Source: Pseudomonas marginalis (GTDB taxonomy: Bacteria > Pseudomonadota > Gammaproteobacteria > Pseudomonadales > Pseudomonadaceae). From it: 64,000 nt of DNA. The stretch spans positions 12,476 to 76,475 of the forward strand of contig NZ_LKEG01000043.1 of NCBI RefSeq assembly GCF_001645105.1, read 5' to 3'. Both the position numbers and the translations under genes were made by a program. The notes beneath the pieces were generated by a model, which saw nothing but the letters and a program-made list of their open reading frames with translations, ran no database searches and was not told where the DNA came from. Each line of letters begins with the position of its first letter. Within the stretch, counting starts at the first letter, position 1. Positions 44,482-53,929 of this stretch are shown piece after piece.

Positions 44482-46745
44482 GCCAACCGCCGTTTTGCAC
44501 GGGCACGCAGCGACAAGTAGATCAGGCTGGTGACCACGGCCAGGCCGAGGAAGGTGATCAACAGCATCCAACCCAGGTTCTGCGACAGTTGCCACTGCAT
44601 GAATTTGAAGTAGTTGAGCTTGCCGACGTAGTACTGCTCATCGCCTACCAGCGAGCTGATTTGCGTGCCTTGCACCACCGCCAGGCTGCCTTGGATCGAG
44701 TCTTTATAGTCGTCACCGCCGATCAGCGCGTTGGTCGCTTCCAGCAGGCCCTGAGGCTGGTTGCTGGCGATCAGCACCACGCTGCGACCGCTCTTGAGCG
44801 GCGATTGGAAACCCGCCAGCCACGTGCTGTTGCTCAGGCCCTTGAAGGTAATGCCGGTGTTGGCCGGGTGTTGGTTGGCCGCCGGGTCCGGGCTGATCCA
44901 GCTGCGCACATAACGTGGCAGGTCAGACAGTAGGAACTGGTGTTGCTCGCCATCGCTGGTCGCCGGCAGGTATTGCTGCCACTGCTTGAGCAGCGGTTGG
45001 TTGGCAGCGGTGGCGAGCACCAACAGGTCTTTGTCGGCAACGCTTTGCACGTCTTTGGCCTGCACTACTTTTACCGCAGTGGCCGGGTAGCCGGTGGCTT
45101 CGCCAAAACGGCCAAGCACCGTCAGGTAGGCGGTCAGCTCGTCGGTACCGTAATTGTCGGGCATGACCACGGCCGACTCCGACAGGTCAGCCAAACGGGT
45201 GAACGGGAAACCCGAGTCGTTGAACACGCCCAGGTTCGGCATGGCGATGTAGTGCTGGTAGCCCGTGACGTCGAGGGTCGAGTCCGGGTCGACCGAACCG
45301 CGCATGTTGTCGACGATGATGTCGCGGCATTCGCCTTCTTTGATGTAGTCGTACATGAAGCGCACTTGCAGCTTGGACTTGGGCGATGCCGAGCTGATCG
45401 GCAACAGGGTCGTCACTTCACGCGGCAGGCTTTCGTCTTTCTTCAACTGGTCGAGCAGGGTTTGGCCGCCGCCCAGGTTGCTCACCGACGGCAATGCCAC
45501 GGACTTCATGAACTGATCATTCAGGCCGATCAGCAGCGAGGAGTTGGTCGACACCTGCTGCGGCGTGTAGCGGTATTTGAGTTTGAGCGGCACACCCTCT
45601 TCACGCCAGTTGAACAGGTCTGGCGGCAGGCGCATATCGACGCTGATCGCGCCTGGGTTGTAGCCCGACACGCTGAGTTTTTGCTGTTCGATCAACTCGC
45701 CCAGGCGGACCGGGCGGTTGCTTGGCAGCCAGTTCGGGGCATCGTATGGACGACGCGGTGCGAGGGTATCCAGCTTGGTGATCACCACGCTGTTACCGGC
45801 CAATACCGGGTTGCCCAGCACCACCGCGTTAGCGGCGCGCTTGAGTTCTGCACCGTCACGGCCGGTGACGATCAGCAGCTTGCCGTTGGCGTCGTTCGGG
45901 TTGGCGATGAGGGTGAGGGTCGGGCCGGCCGGCTTGGCAACGGCAACACCGTGTATGTCCATCGCGTCGGCGGTTTGCACCAGCACGATGGCGTTGCCTT
46001 TGGCCGGCAGCTCACCGAGGGTGGTCGGGAACGTCGCGCCGCGGTAGCTGGCGAGGCCGCCGATCCACGACGACAGAGCACCGGCGGCTTCCAGCGCGGC
46101 GCTGTCGGGAGCGGTGGCGAACACGAACGGCAGGCTCACCTGGCGTGCGTCACGCTTGTCGAAGAACGGCAGCGGCAGCACGGCCAAGTCGTCTTTGAGC
46201 ACGATCGGCTCGACCTGCACTTTCAGCTCACTGCTGTTGCTGATCTTGGCCCACAGGCTGCTGTGCAGCGGGTCTTCGCAAGACATGGTGTAGTGGCCGA
46301 TGAACTGCAGGCTCAGGCGGTTGAACTCGGTGATCAAGTGCGCCGGGATCTGCACCAACTGCTCTTGCGGCGTGCCCGCGCCTTCTTTAGGCAGCGGCAG
46401 GCTGGCGGCGACTTCGCCGTTGACCAGCACGTTGATCTGCGACAGATCGGCCAGCAGCGCCGGCGAGTAGCTGTACTTGAGCAACAATTGCGCGCCCTTC
46501 ACCACTTCATCGGCACGGATATCAAAGTTGACGCTGTCGGACGACTCCACACCTTGCAGGTTCATGGTGTCGCGACGCCCCAATTGCTTGAGGGTCAGGC
46601 TGTAGCCGGTGTCGGTACTTTGTACCGGCACGGTGGCAACCGCTTGCTCGGCAGCTTGCGCGAGGGTGTTGAAGCCCATCAGCGAGGCGATCATCAGCGC
46701 CAGTGCACGGCGCGGATGAGGGCGAGCGAATATGTTCGAGGTCAT
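44478..46745 (-). CDS. wssC: WssC / BcsB cellulose synthase periplasmic subunit
   Basis: 755 residues from the ATG at 46745. A signal peptide (about 1-31, ending AQAA) is followed by two carbohydrate-binding/flavodoxin-like repeats. A C-terminal membrane anchor (LGWMLLITFLGLAVVTSLIYL) packs against WssB. It guides the polymer to the exporter. It overlaps both neighbours by four bases. Confidence 0.95.
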   Translation of the reverse strand: MTSNIFARPHPRRALALMIASLMGFNTLAQAAEQAVATVPVQSTDTGYSLTLKQLGRRDTMNLQGVESSDSVNFDIRADEVVKGAQLLLKYSYSPALLADLSQINVLVNGEVAASLPLPKEGAGTPQEQLVQIPAHLITEFNRLSLQFIGHYTMSCEDPLHSSLWAKISNSSELKVQVEPIVLKDDLAVLPLPFFDKRDARQVSLPFVFATAPDSAALEAAGALSSWIGGLASYRGATFPTTLGELPAKGNAIVLVQTADAMDIHGVAVAKPAGPTLTLIANPNDANGKLLIVTGRDGAELKRAANAVVLGNPVLAGNSVVITKLDTLAPRRPYDAPNWLPSNRPVRLGELIEQQKLSVSGYNPGAISVDMRLPPDLFNWREEGVPLKLKYRYTPQQVSTNSSLLIGLNDQFMKSVALPSVSNLGGGQTLLDQLKKDESLPREVTTLLPISSASPKSKLQVRFMYDYIKEGECRDIIVDNMRGSVDPDSTLDVTGYQHYIAMPNLGVFNDSGFPFTRLADLSESAVVMPDNYGTDELTAYLTVLGRFGEATGYPATAVKVVQAKDVQSVADKDLLVLATAANQPLLKQWQQYLPATSDGEQHQFLLSDLPRYVRSWISPDPAANQHPANTGITFKGLSNSTWLAGFQSPLKSGRSVVLIASNQPQGLLEATNALIGGDDYKDSIQGSLAVVQGTQISSLVGDEQYYVGKLNYFKFMQWQLSQNLGWMLLITFLGLAVVTSLIYLSLRARAKRRLA

Positions 46746-48961
46746 GGCTTGTCCATCAGCGTATCTAGCGGTTTTGTGGGGGTGCGGCTCAAGGCCAGAC
46801 GCAGTTCGTGTAGGGTGGCGCGGCCGAGGGTGAACAAGCCGCCGATGCCGATGGAGCCGACTTCGCGCAGGGCCGCCAGCGGCGTATCCGGCTGACCGGC
46901 GCCCCAACTCGCGGCCCAGGTATCGGCCCGGGAGAAGGTCAGGCGAACCAGTTCGCTTTGCTGGCGCAGGCTGAGGGCTTCGAATTGGGCGCCGATCTGC
47001 GCGCCCTTGCTGAACACCACGCGGGCGTCAAACAGGCTGTCCTGGCCGTTGCGCGACAGTACCAATTGCACGCGTTCGCCCTGGGTGATCGAGTGACCAT
47101 CGGAAAGCATCAAGCCGAAGCCGTTTTGCGAGAAGTCCTGGGTGGTGCCATCAAGCACGCGGCCGTCGGTGCAAATGATGCTCACGGGCAGCTTGGCGCT
47201 GACACGCGGCTCGGAACGCACTTGGCGTGCTTCCGAGGCCACGGCTACGGCGGCACTGGTGATGATCAGGTTATAGAGGGTCCAGGTCAGGTTGATCGCC
47301 ACGGTCACGGCAGTGGACGCATCGCCCCAGATCAACTGGTGGATACCGAAGCCGAGGCCGACCAGGTTCACCGCCAACAACACCAGGTACGGGCGCGCGA
47401 GTTTCCAGTCGAAGAACTGCTTGTCGATGATGCCGCCCTTGTCGGTGACGTTAAAGCCACCCGCCTTGGGGTTGACCAGCGCCACCAGCACCGGCGGCAG
47501 GATGTACCAGGCGAGTACGGTCTCGTAGACCTCGTTCCAGAACGAGTGACGGAAACGCCCCTGGATCCGCGAGTTGGTCAGGCTGGAGTGCACCAAATGC
47601 GGTAGCACGTAGGCAACGATCATCAACGCCGACGCATGGAAAATTTCTGCGCCAAACACCAGGTAGGCCAACGGCGCGGTCAGGAACACCAGGCGCGGCA
47701 AACCATAGAAGAAGTGCAGCATGGCGTTGGCATAACAGATGCGCTGGCCCCACTTCAGGCCTTTGCCCAGCAGCGGGTTGTCGGTGCGGAAAATCTGCGC
47801 CATGCCCCGTGCCCAGCGAATACGCTGGTTGATGTGGCGCGACAGGCTTTCAGTGGCCAGGCCCGCGGCTTGCGGGATGGCCAGGTAAGCGGTGTTGTAG
47901 CCCAGGCGGTTGAGCTTGAGCGCGGTGTGGGCGTCTTCGGTCACGGTCTCAACGGCTACGCCGCCGATTTCCAGCAGCGGCTCACGGCGGATCACGGCAC
48001 AGGAGCCACAGAAGAAGGTGGCGTTCCACAGGTCGTTGCCGTCCTGCACCAGGCCGTAGAACAGCTCACCTTCGTTGGGCACGGCGCGGAACGTGTCGAG
48101 GTTCTTTTCAAACGGGTCCGGGGAGAAGAAGAAGTGCGGCGTTTGCAGCATCGCCAGCTTCGGATCTTTCAGGAACCAGCCCAGGCTCACTTGCAGGAAG
48201 GAACGCGTCGGCACGTGGTCGGCGTCGAACAGGGCGATGTATTCGCCGTCGGTGACCTTCAACGCTTCGTTGAGGTTACCGGCCTTGGCGTGGAAGTTAT
48301 TGTCGCGCCGGATGTAGTTCACGCCGACCTTGCGGCAGAAGTCGCGGAAGTCGTCGCGGCGACCGTCGTCGAGCACGTGGACGCGCAGCTTGTCCTTGGG
48401 CCAGTCCATCGCCTGGGCGGCGAAAATAGTCAGTTTTACGATGCTCAACGCTTCGTTATACGTCGGGATGAACACGTCGACCGTCGGCCACTCTTCCGGC
48501 TCGGTCTTGAGCCATACCGGCGTGCGGCGCAGCGGCCAGGCGGTTTGCACGTAGCCGAAGATCAGCACGATCAGGGCATAGAACTCGGCCGCGACCAGGC
48601 CGTAGCCGAAGAACATGTCGACCCAGGTTTCAAAACCGAGGGTGGAGGTGAGGCGCCAGAACATGTAGCGCAACGACGCCACCAGTGACAACACCACCAA
48701 GGCGAGGATCGCCAGGCGCCCCGGGATCTTGCGCAGTACCAGCACCGCCAGGAAGCACACGGCGGCAAACAGGCATTGGCTGTAGAGGTCGAGCGGCGCG
48801 CTGATAATGCCCAGCAGCAGCATGGCGCCGAGCACGCAACTGGCAACAACCAGTACCGTACGCAGCGCCGAAGGCCACCGATTGAAGCGCGCGATGGCGC
48901 CATTTAGGCGCTGTTCAGCGCGCCCTTCGACGAAGGGCGTGGAGGACGTAGTGTCGGTCAT
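46742..48961 (-). CDS. wssB: WssB / BcsA cellulose synthase catalytic subunit
   Basis: A 739-residue inner-membrane GT2 synthase. Motifs: DDG at 198-200, DAD at 246-248, TED at 341-343 and QRIRW at 379-383. Membrane segments flank the catalytic domain. A C-terminal PilZ domain binds c-di-GMP: R582SEPR586 and D609FSQNG614. Activity is thus controlled allosterically by c-di-GMP. It overlaps wssA and wssC by four bases each. Confidence 0.97.
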   Translation of the reverse strand: MTDTTSSTPFVEGRAEQRLNGAIARFNRWPSALRTVLVVASCVLGAMLLLGIISAPLDLYSQCLFAAVCFLAVLVLRKIPGRLAILALVVLSLVASLRYMFWRLTSTLGFETWVDMFFGYGLVAAEFYALIVLIFGYVQTAWPLRRTPVWLKTEPEEWPTVDVFIPTYNEALSIVKLTIFAAQAMDWPKDKLRVHVLDDGRRDDFRDFCRKVGVNYIRRDNNFHAKAGNLNEALKVTDGEYIALFDADHVPTRSFLQVSLGWFLKDPKLAMLQTPHFFFSPDPFEKNLDTFRAVPNEGELFYGLVQDGNDLWNATFFCGSCAVIRREPLLEIGGVAVETVTEDAHTALKLNRLGYNTAYLAIPQAAGLATESLSRHINQRIRWARGMAQIFRTDNPLLGKGLKWGQRICYANAMLHFFYGLPRLVFLTAPLAYLVFGAEIFHASALMIVAYVLPHLVHSSLTNSRIQGRFRHSFWNEVYETVLAWYILPPVLVALVNPKAGGFNVTDKGGIIDKQFFDWKLARPYLVLLAVNLVGLGFGIHQLIWGDASTAVTVAINLTWTLYNLIITSAAVAVASEARQVRSEPRVSAKLPVSIICTDGRVLDGTTQDFSQNGFGLMLSDGHSITQGERVQLVLSRNGQDSLFDARVVFSKGAQIGAQFEALSLRQQSELVRLTFSRADTWAASWGAGQPDTPLAALREVGSIGIGGLFTLGRATLHELRLALSRTPTKPLDTLMDKP

Positions 48962-49992
48962 GGGAGGTCCGAGTCGATTCGTTCGAGCAATGCGCGGCAC
49001 AGGGCATGGATGTCCTGGCTGCCGATACTGTTGACGGTGGGGTCAAGGGGATCACGCCCGTAGGCCTGGGCTTCGCTGAACGCGGGGTCGCGGTGGACCA
49101 TCCCCAACAGGGCAGCACCCAGGCGGGTCTTGAACACCTCGGCCATGTCCAGGCTGAAGCGGTGCGCACCGTCCAGTTGGTTGATCACATAGAAGCGTTG
49201 TGGCGGTTTTTTGCGATTGAGAGAGGGCTTGAGCACGCTGTCCATCTGATCGAGCGTGCTGAACGACGCCACGTCCGGCTGCACCACTACCAGCACTGCG
49301 TCGGCAACCGACATGGCTTGGCTGAAGTACACGGTATTGCCGGCCGGGACGTCGATGATCACGGTGTCCTGGCCGTTCAATTTGAGGCCGGCCAAGCGTT
49401 TGCTCAGCCACTCTTCATCCTGGCCCAGCCAGCGATTCAGGCTCTGTTGCTGCTCGTGGTCGGTAGCACCGAATGCCACCAGGCGGCACCCGGCAAAACC
49501 GCGCTCGGGCAGCGCTTCCCAGCTTTCATTGAGCAAGCTGGTCGCGCCCACGCCGGGCATGTCGAGGCCCAGGCACAAGTGGTGGCGCAGGGCGTTTTGC
49601 GGGTCCAGGTCCAGGGCCAGTGCCGGGCGCCCCTGACGCTGCAAACCACTGGCAATCGCGGCAGTCAGGGTGCTGCGGCCAACGCCGCCTTTTACCGAGA
49701 CAACCACCACGACTTTGGGGCTGGAATGCTCCGAGTACACCTCACCGTCCCGCCCTTCCACCACTTCGGGCGGCTGCAGGTGGTCGGCTTCGCCTTGGCT
49801 CAGCTCTTCCAACAGACGCAGCAAAGGCGCTGACGGCGCTTCAATCACAGGCAGGGCTCGAACGACCGCCGGGGTTTCCAGGACCTCTACATCGTCCTCG
49901 ATGAACTCGTGGACGAAGTCGATCTCGCGGTAGCCACTCGGGTTGGCACCCAGCTTGTTGAATAGTTTTGAAATGTCATCTGCTCGACTCAC
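48958..49992 (-). CDS. wssA: WssA, ParA/BcsQ-like protein
   Basis: 344 residues, first gene of the operon. An acidic N-terminal extension of about 90 residues (IDFVHEFIEDDVEVLE) precedes a MinD-like ATPase domain with Walker A SVKGGVGRST (signature Lys kept, P-loop Lys replaced by Arg), DLDPQNALRHHL, and VIIDVPAGNTVYF. It probably positions the synthase, as BcsQ does in enterobacteria. It is paralogous to WssJ. Confidence 0.92.
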   Translation of the reverse strand: MSRADDISKLFNKLGANPSGYREIDFVHEFIEDDVEVLETPAVVRALPVIEAPSAPLLRLLEELSQGEADHLQPPEVVEGRDGEVYSEHSSPKVVVVVSVKGGVGRSTLTAAIASGLQRQGRPALALDLDPQNALRHHLCLGLDMPGVGATSLLNESWEALPERGFAGCRLVAFGATDHEQQQSLNRWLGQDEEWLSKRLAGLKLNGQDTVIIDVPAGNTVYFSQAMSVADAVLVVVQPDVASFSTLDQMDSVLKPSLNRKKPPQRFYVINQLDGAHRFSLDMAEVFKTRLGAALLGMVHRDPAFSEAQAYGRDPLDPTVNSIGSQDIHALCRALLERIDSDLP

Positions 49993-50718
49993 TCACTGCC
50001 CCTCCCCACCTGGTTTGCGCTTTAAAGGCGATAAAAAGGTCAGCAATAGGCTGACCTTGTATTTTTTTAGTTATGTGGTGTCGGGCGCATTCTGTGATAT
50101 CACAATGATGGTGTCAGTATTTTGATGCTTTTCACTCAATCTTATCCGACGAACGGCGTGGCGCCATTTTTATGACAGATTCTTTAGAGAGAATGCATTC
50201 GCTGTAAGAACATGAACTTGCACTGATTTATCGTATTTTTTGTTGGCTGAGTGGTCAGAAACGGCACTAATCTGACATACCCATAAACAAATATTCGATT
50301 GCCCTAAACTGTCTCAAAAATTTGCCTACACACAACCGCGATTAAACGGACGGTTTATATCGCGCGACAGAATACGGAAACCTCGCCTGTATTCAAGGGC
50401 GAAACTGCCGAGCGGTCGATCCGCAACCGCCCGCAAAGCCACGGCCCGTATATCGCTGTACAGGCAGCCAAGACGACAAAGCAAAACCCACGCCGAATAA
50501 CACAGGGCCGACACCTCCAGAGCGCTAAACCTGCTGAGCCTGGAAGATACGCCCCATTAACTAGACCAAATTGATCGCAGTCAGGCTGTAGGCTTTTGCT
50601 GCTGATGCTCACGCCAGGCAAAAAAAGGTATTGGACTACGAGAAAGGTGCGGGCAAGGGAGTTGAAACTTGTGACGGCCGGGCACCCGAGTGCCCGGTTT
50701 TGAAGCAAACCTGCCTTG
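49993..50718. promoter_or_regulatory. Upstream region of the wss operon
   Basis: 726 bases with no supported gene. It contains a hairpin at 50036-50058, a perfect 12-bp palindrome TGTGATATCACA at 50093-50104, and long AT-rich stretches around 50100-50340. The operon promoter must lie here. Open frames between 50326 and 50786 have no ribosome sites. Confidence 0.5.
50036..50058 (-). terminator. Terminator-like hairpin in the wss leader
   Basis: Stem AAGGTCAGC (50036-50044)/GCTGACCTT (50050-50058) flanked by A/T runs on both sides, so it could stop transcription from either direction. It sits 44 bases upstream of the wssA start, so transcripts from any promoter further upstream must pass it. 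Confidence 0.6.
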
Positions 50719-51126
50719 TCAGCGGACACGGCGCTCGGTGAACTGGTAGTCGTCCTGGCAATCGCTGGTGGGGTCCGATGCCACACTCACATAGTGAACG
50801 GTGTCTGCGTCCAGCAGCTTATAGGTGTACACATCAGGTGAACGCACGCCATCTGTGCGCAGCTCATTCTTGCCATTGGCCGCGGCCCACGAACCTTGCT
50901 CGGTCTGGATCACCTGCGTCTGCTGCGCATCGCGGTAGAAGGTAATAACGAAACGACCGTCAGGCTTGAGGGTATTGGTCCACGACAGGAACTGGCATTT
51001 ACCGGTCTCGGTGCGCAAGCCTTTCCAAGTGCCAACCAGCGCGGGGTCGTTGGCCGACTGATGGGTGGAGCACGCGCCGAGAGCGGCGGTGAGGAGGACG
51101 AGGGACAGGGAGAGAGTCCGTTTCAT
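50719..51126 (-). CDS. Small lipoprotein, 135 aa
   Basis: The ATG at 51126 gives a lipoprotein signal with lipobox LGA-C (Cys19). The mature part (DPALVGTWKGLRTETGKCQF...GRFVITFYRDAQQT...) has the look of a small beta-barrel of lipocalin style with two or more Cys. Function unknown. Confidence 0.8.
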   Translation of the reverse strand: MKRTLSLSLVLLTAALGACSTHQSANDPALVGTWKGLRTETGKCQFLSWTNTLKPDGRFVITFYRDAQQTQVIQTEQGSWAAANGKNELRTDGVRSPDVYTYKLLDADTVHYVSVASDPTSDCQDDYQFTERRVR

Positions 51127-51265
51127 ATGGGGCTTCCTTTGGTTTGGACAAGATTGCCGAGATAGACCCTTCGGCATTAAGAGAAGAATCCTACCCTTGC
51201 TGGTCGAAAAAAGGGGCGACTGTGAGAAAAGCTTGGGTTTTGCAAAAATAGTCAGAATTCAGGGG

Positions 51266-51293
51266 TTTACAGAACCTTTCCAATCGCTATAAT
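51266..51293 (+). promoter_or_regulatory. Sigma-70 promoter of tRNA-Thr
   Basis: TTTACA (51266-51271) and a consensus TATAAT (51288-51293), 16 bases apart, with a GC-rich discriminator before the tRNA at 51308. Confidence 0.75.
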
Positions 51294-51307
51294 CGTCGCC
51301 CTAACAC

Positions 51308-51383
<76 letters not shown>

Positions 51384-51390
51384 TATCTCG

Positions 51391-51413
51391 AAGCCCCGCA
51401 ATGCGGGGCTTTG
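51391..51413 (+). terminator. Intrinsic terminator of tRNA-Thr
   Basis: Stem AAGCCCCGC/GCGGGGCTT with a very short T-run, eight bases after the tRNA. Confidence 0.8.
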
Positions 51414-51673
51414 TGGTTTCTGGGGTTTGGAAAACACGAAAAACTTTGGGCGTCGTTTTGGCCAAAATGCCCAAAAAGTGCCCACGCTTCATTTTTGCTC
51501 AACCGACGCCCTCACCTGGTTGATAGCTTCTCCGTCCTTGTCGCCTTCTGCCTATTTCCCGGAAGAGCTCAATTTCTTAAAGTGCCAAATGGCAGGTGAA
51601 CCCCCTTCCCAGCCTGCGCACAACCTCACCAAGACAAGATAACGCCCGGCCCAATCAAGCCGGGACGTGTAGA
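51414..51673. other. Region after tRNA-Thr without a supported gene
   Basis: Short overlapping frames only. Nothing recognised. Confidence 0.3.
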
Positions 51674-52078
51674 TCAATGCCCGGCACTCTGCCCGCCGTC
51701 TACATGAAAAATCTCCCCCGTCACGAACCCCGCATTCTCCAGATAAATAATCGCCTGGGCGATGTCATTCACCTCCCCCCTGTGCCCAACCGGGTGCAAT
51801 TGCTCCCGCGCAGCATGGCTTTCTTCGCCATGCATCGGCGTCTTGATGATCCCTGGGCTTACCGCATTCACTCGGATACCGCGCTTGGCATATTCGATCG
51901 CCAATGACTTGGTCGCTGAGTTCAGGCCGCCTTTGGTGAGGTTGGCAAGTATCGACGGTACGCCATCGATTGCATGGTCAGCCAGGCTGGTGGTGATGTT
52001 GACGATGTCGCCGGCGTTGTTCTTTTCCATCTCGGCAATGGCAAGTTGAGTGATATAGAAGAAGCCGTAGGCGTGCAT
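51674..52078 (-). pseudogene. Short-chain dehydrogenase remnant, N-terminal half missing
   Basis: 134 codons matching the C-terminal half of an SDR oxidoreductase: the Ser region (IVNITTSLADHAI), the helix LTKGGLNSATKSLAIEYAKRGIRVNAVSPGIIKTPM, and VTGEIFHVDGGQSAGH at the end. The Rossmann nucleotide-binding half (TGxxxGIG) is absent, and the expected Tyr of YxxxK reads as Leu (LTKGG). A nonfunctional fragment is likely. Confidence 0.78.
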
Positions 52079-52153
52079 CGGGAGGGGATAAAGATGGGGC
52101 CGGATACATCATCAGTGCCGTGGTGTAACAAACGTGTCTCGCACTGGCGGTCA

Positions 52154-52184
52154 TAAAAAAACCCCGAACCAGTCGGGGTTTTTT
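52154..52184. terminator. Bidirectional intrinsic terminator
   Basis: AAAAAACCCCGA...TCGGGGTTTTTT, between the porin gene and the SDR remnant. It terminates leftward porin transcription. Confidence 0.85.
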
Positions 52185-52216
52185 AGCGCCTGGCATCAGG
52201 CGCGACGCCAGATCAA

Positions 52217-53518
52217 TTAGAAAACGTTGATCGGGTAGTCGGCGAACAGACGGATTTCGTTACCGCCTACGTTGTACTGGTCAGCGTTATTGGAGACGCG
52301 CAGCCACGAGGCACGAGCACGCAGGCTCAGGTCTTTGGCCGGACCGCTCTGGACCACGTACTTGAACTGGTTCCAGATTTCACGCTCGGAGCCATCGCCG
52401 CGGTTGGTGCCGTCGTCGATGTTGGTACCGCGCACGTAGGCGACGTTGTAGGTCAGGCCCGGTACGCCGAAGGTGGCGAAATCGATGCCGTAGCCGACTT
52501 GCCACGAACGCTCGTCCTTACCGTTGAAGTCAGACCAGTAAGAGTTGGCCAGCAGGATGGTGTTACCACCGTCGCCGATGCCGCCAGCGTTGCGGTAGCC
52601 GCCGTACAGGTAGCCGGTGTCTCCGGTGCTGCGCTGGTGAGCGACGGTGAAGCTGTGCGGGCCAACAGCCCACGTGGCGCCCAGGCTCCAGATTTTGTTG
52701 TCGCGGGCGTCAGCATCTTTCTGGTTTTCCAGGGCGAAGCTGCGGTCCAGCTTGGTTTTGTAGCCGTTGAAGTCAAACGTCAGCGACTGCTTCTCTGGCA
52801 GGGCCAGGACGTAGTTGACGTTGACGTATTGCTTCTTCAGCACGTCCTGCATGTCCGAGGCATACAGCGCAGCCGACAAGCTCTCGGTGAATTTGTAGCT
52901 ACCACCGATGTAGTCGATGCTTTTCAGGCGGCCGCTGTCGGTGCCTTCCGCGCTCTTGCGCGCTTCTTTGGTGAAGTGACCCGCGTCCAGTTGCAGACCG
53001 GCGATCTCTTTGGAAACGATCGACGTACCGGTGTAGGTTTCCGACAACAGACGGGAGTTGTCGTACTGCAGCACAGGCACGGCCGGGAACTGGTCACCGT
53101 ACTTGAGCACGGTGTTGGAAACGCGGAACTTCACGGCAGCGCCGCCCTTGGCCAGGTCGTGTGGTGCCGAGCCAGGGTTGTCGGTGGTGCCATTGCCCGG
53201 TTTGAAGAAGTCGATACCGCCCGCGCCGGCGCGACCTTTACCACCGTCCAGACGGATAGCGTATTGGCCGATCACGTCCACACCCACACCGACGGTGCCT
53301 TGGGTGAAACCAGACTCGAGCTTGCCGATGAAGCCTTGGCCCCATTCGGCTTTGTCTTGCTTGCCGTTTTTGTAGTCACGGCTGATGTAGGCGTTACGTG
53401 CGGCGATGTTCAGGTGGCTGTCTTCGATAAAACCCTTGGACTGGTCCTGGTCGTTTGCCATTGCTGTCGATGCGCTCAAAATCCCCAGAGCGATCAGACT
53501 CATCCGTTGCTTCAACAT
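52217..53518 (-). CDS. OprD-family outer-membrane porin
   Basis: 433 residues with a signal peptide ending STAMA and the typical early mature block (FIEDSHLNIAARNAYISRDYKNG). The beta-barrel ends in a C-terminal Phe, as porins do. OprD-family channels take up amino acids or small aromatic and carboxylic acids. The particular substrate cannot be read from the sequence. Confidence 0.92.
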   Translation of the reverse strand: MLKQRMSLIALGILSASTAMANDQDQSKGFIEDSHLNIAARNAYISRDYKNGKQDKAEWGQGFIGKLESGFTQGTVGVGVDVIGQYAIRLDGGKGRAGAGGIDFFKPGNGTTDNPGSAPHDLAKGGAAVKFRVSNTVLKYGDQFPAVPVLQYDNSRLLSETYTGTSIVSKEIAGLQLDAGHFTKEARKSAEGTDSGRLKSIDYIGGSYKFTESLSAALYASDMQDVLKKQYVNVNYVLALPEKQSLTFDFNGYKTKLDRSFALENQKDADARDNKIWSLGATWAVGPHSFTVAHQRSTGDTGYLYGGYRNAGGIGDGGNTILLANSYWSDFNGKDERSWQVGYGIDFATFGVPGLTYNVAYVRGTNIDDGTNRGDGSEREIWNQFKYVVQSGPAKDLSLRARASWLRVSNNADQYNVGGNEIRLFADYPINVF

Positions 53519-53929
53519 TTTCTTGTATTCCTTATTCCTGGTTGAGTACGCGCTGTGACACCAGGCTCCGTGTCGCTTTTCTGGTGTCGACTGATTCCGG
53601 AAAAAAGAAGGCCCGCGGACGACTGAACATGCCGCGGGCCTTTTTTATTGGATGAGTCATGGCGGTTAGCCACAGGCGTTGGGCGCAATCCTAGTCGCGC
53701 CCGGAACTATGTGTCAATTTCGCGAATCGTCTGTATTTAGGCGAAATAATTCTAAGCGATGCGCTTCAGCCGTTCTGAAAGCGACAAAAAACCGCACCTG
53801 AAACGTCAAAAAACACATTTAGTAATACATTTCAAAGCCGGTACGTTTGGGAATACATAACTTACGCAAATGCAAAGCATTACCATTAACGCGCAGTTTT
53901 CCTCCCTAACAATTCGGATACATTCCTTC
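53519..53929. promoter_or_regulatory. Divergent region between porin and siderophore receptor
   Basis: 411 bases with no gene. It carries a strong hairpin (53610-53640) and AT-rich sequence upstream of the receptor. A weak Fur-like stretch (AATGCAAAGCATTACCATT, near 53868-53886) may be an operator, but this is tentative. Confidence 0.4.
53601..53646. terminator. Bidirectional terminator-like hairpin upstream of the porin
   Basis: Stem GGCCCGCGG (53610-53618)/CCGCGGGCC (53632-53640), with six T on the right and an A-rich run on the left. It may insulate the divergent genes or attenuate the porin leader. Confidence 0.75.

Noticed and set aside
50355-50786. 143-codon leftward frame upstream of wss
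   Set aside because: Overlaps the lipoprotein gene in another frame and has no start signal.
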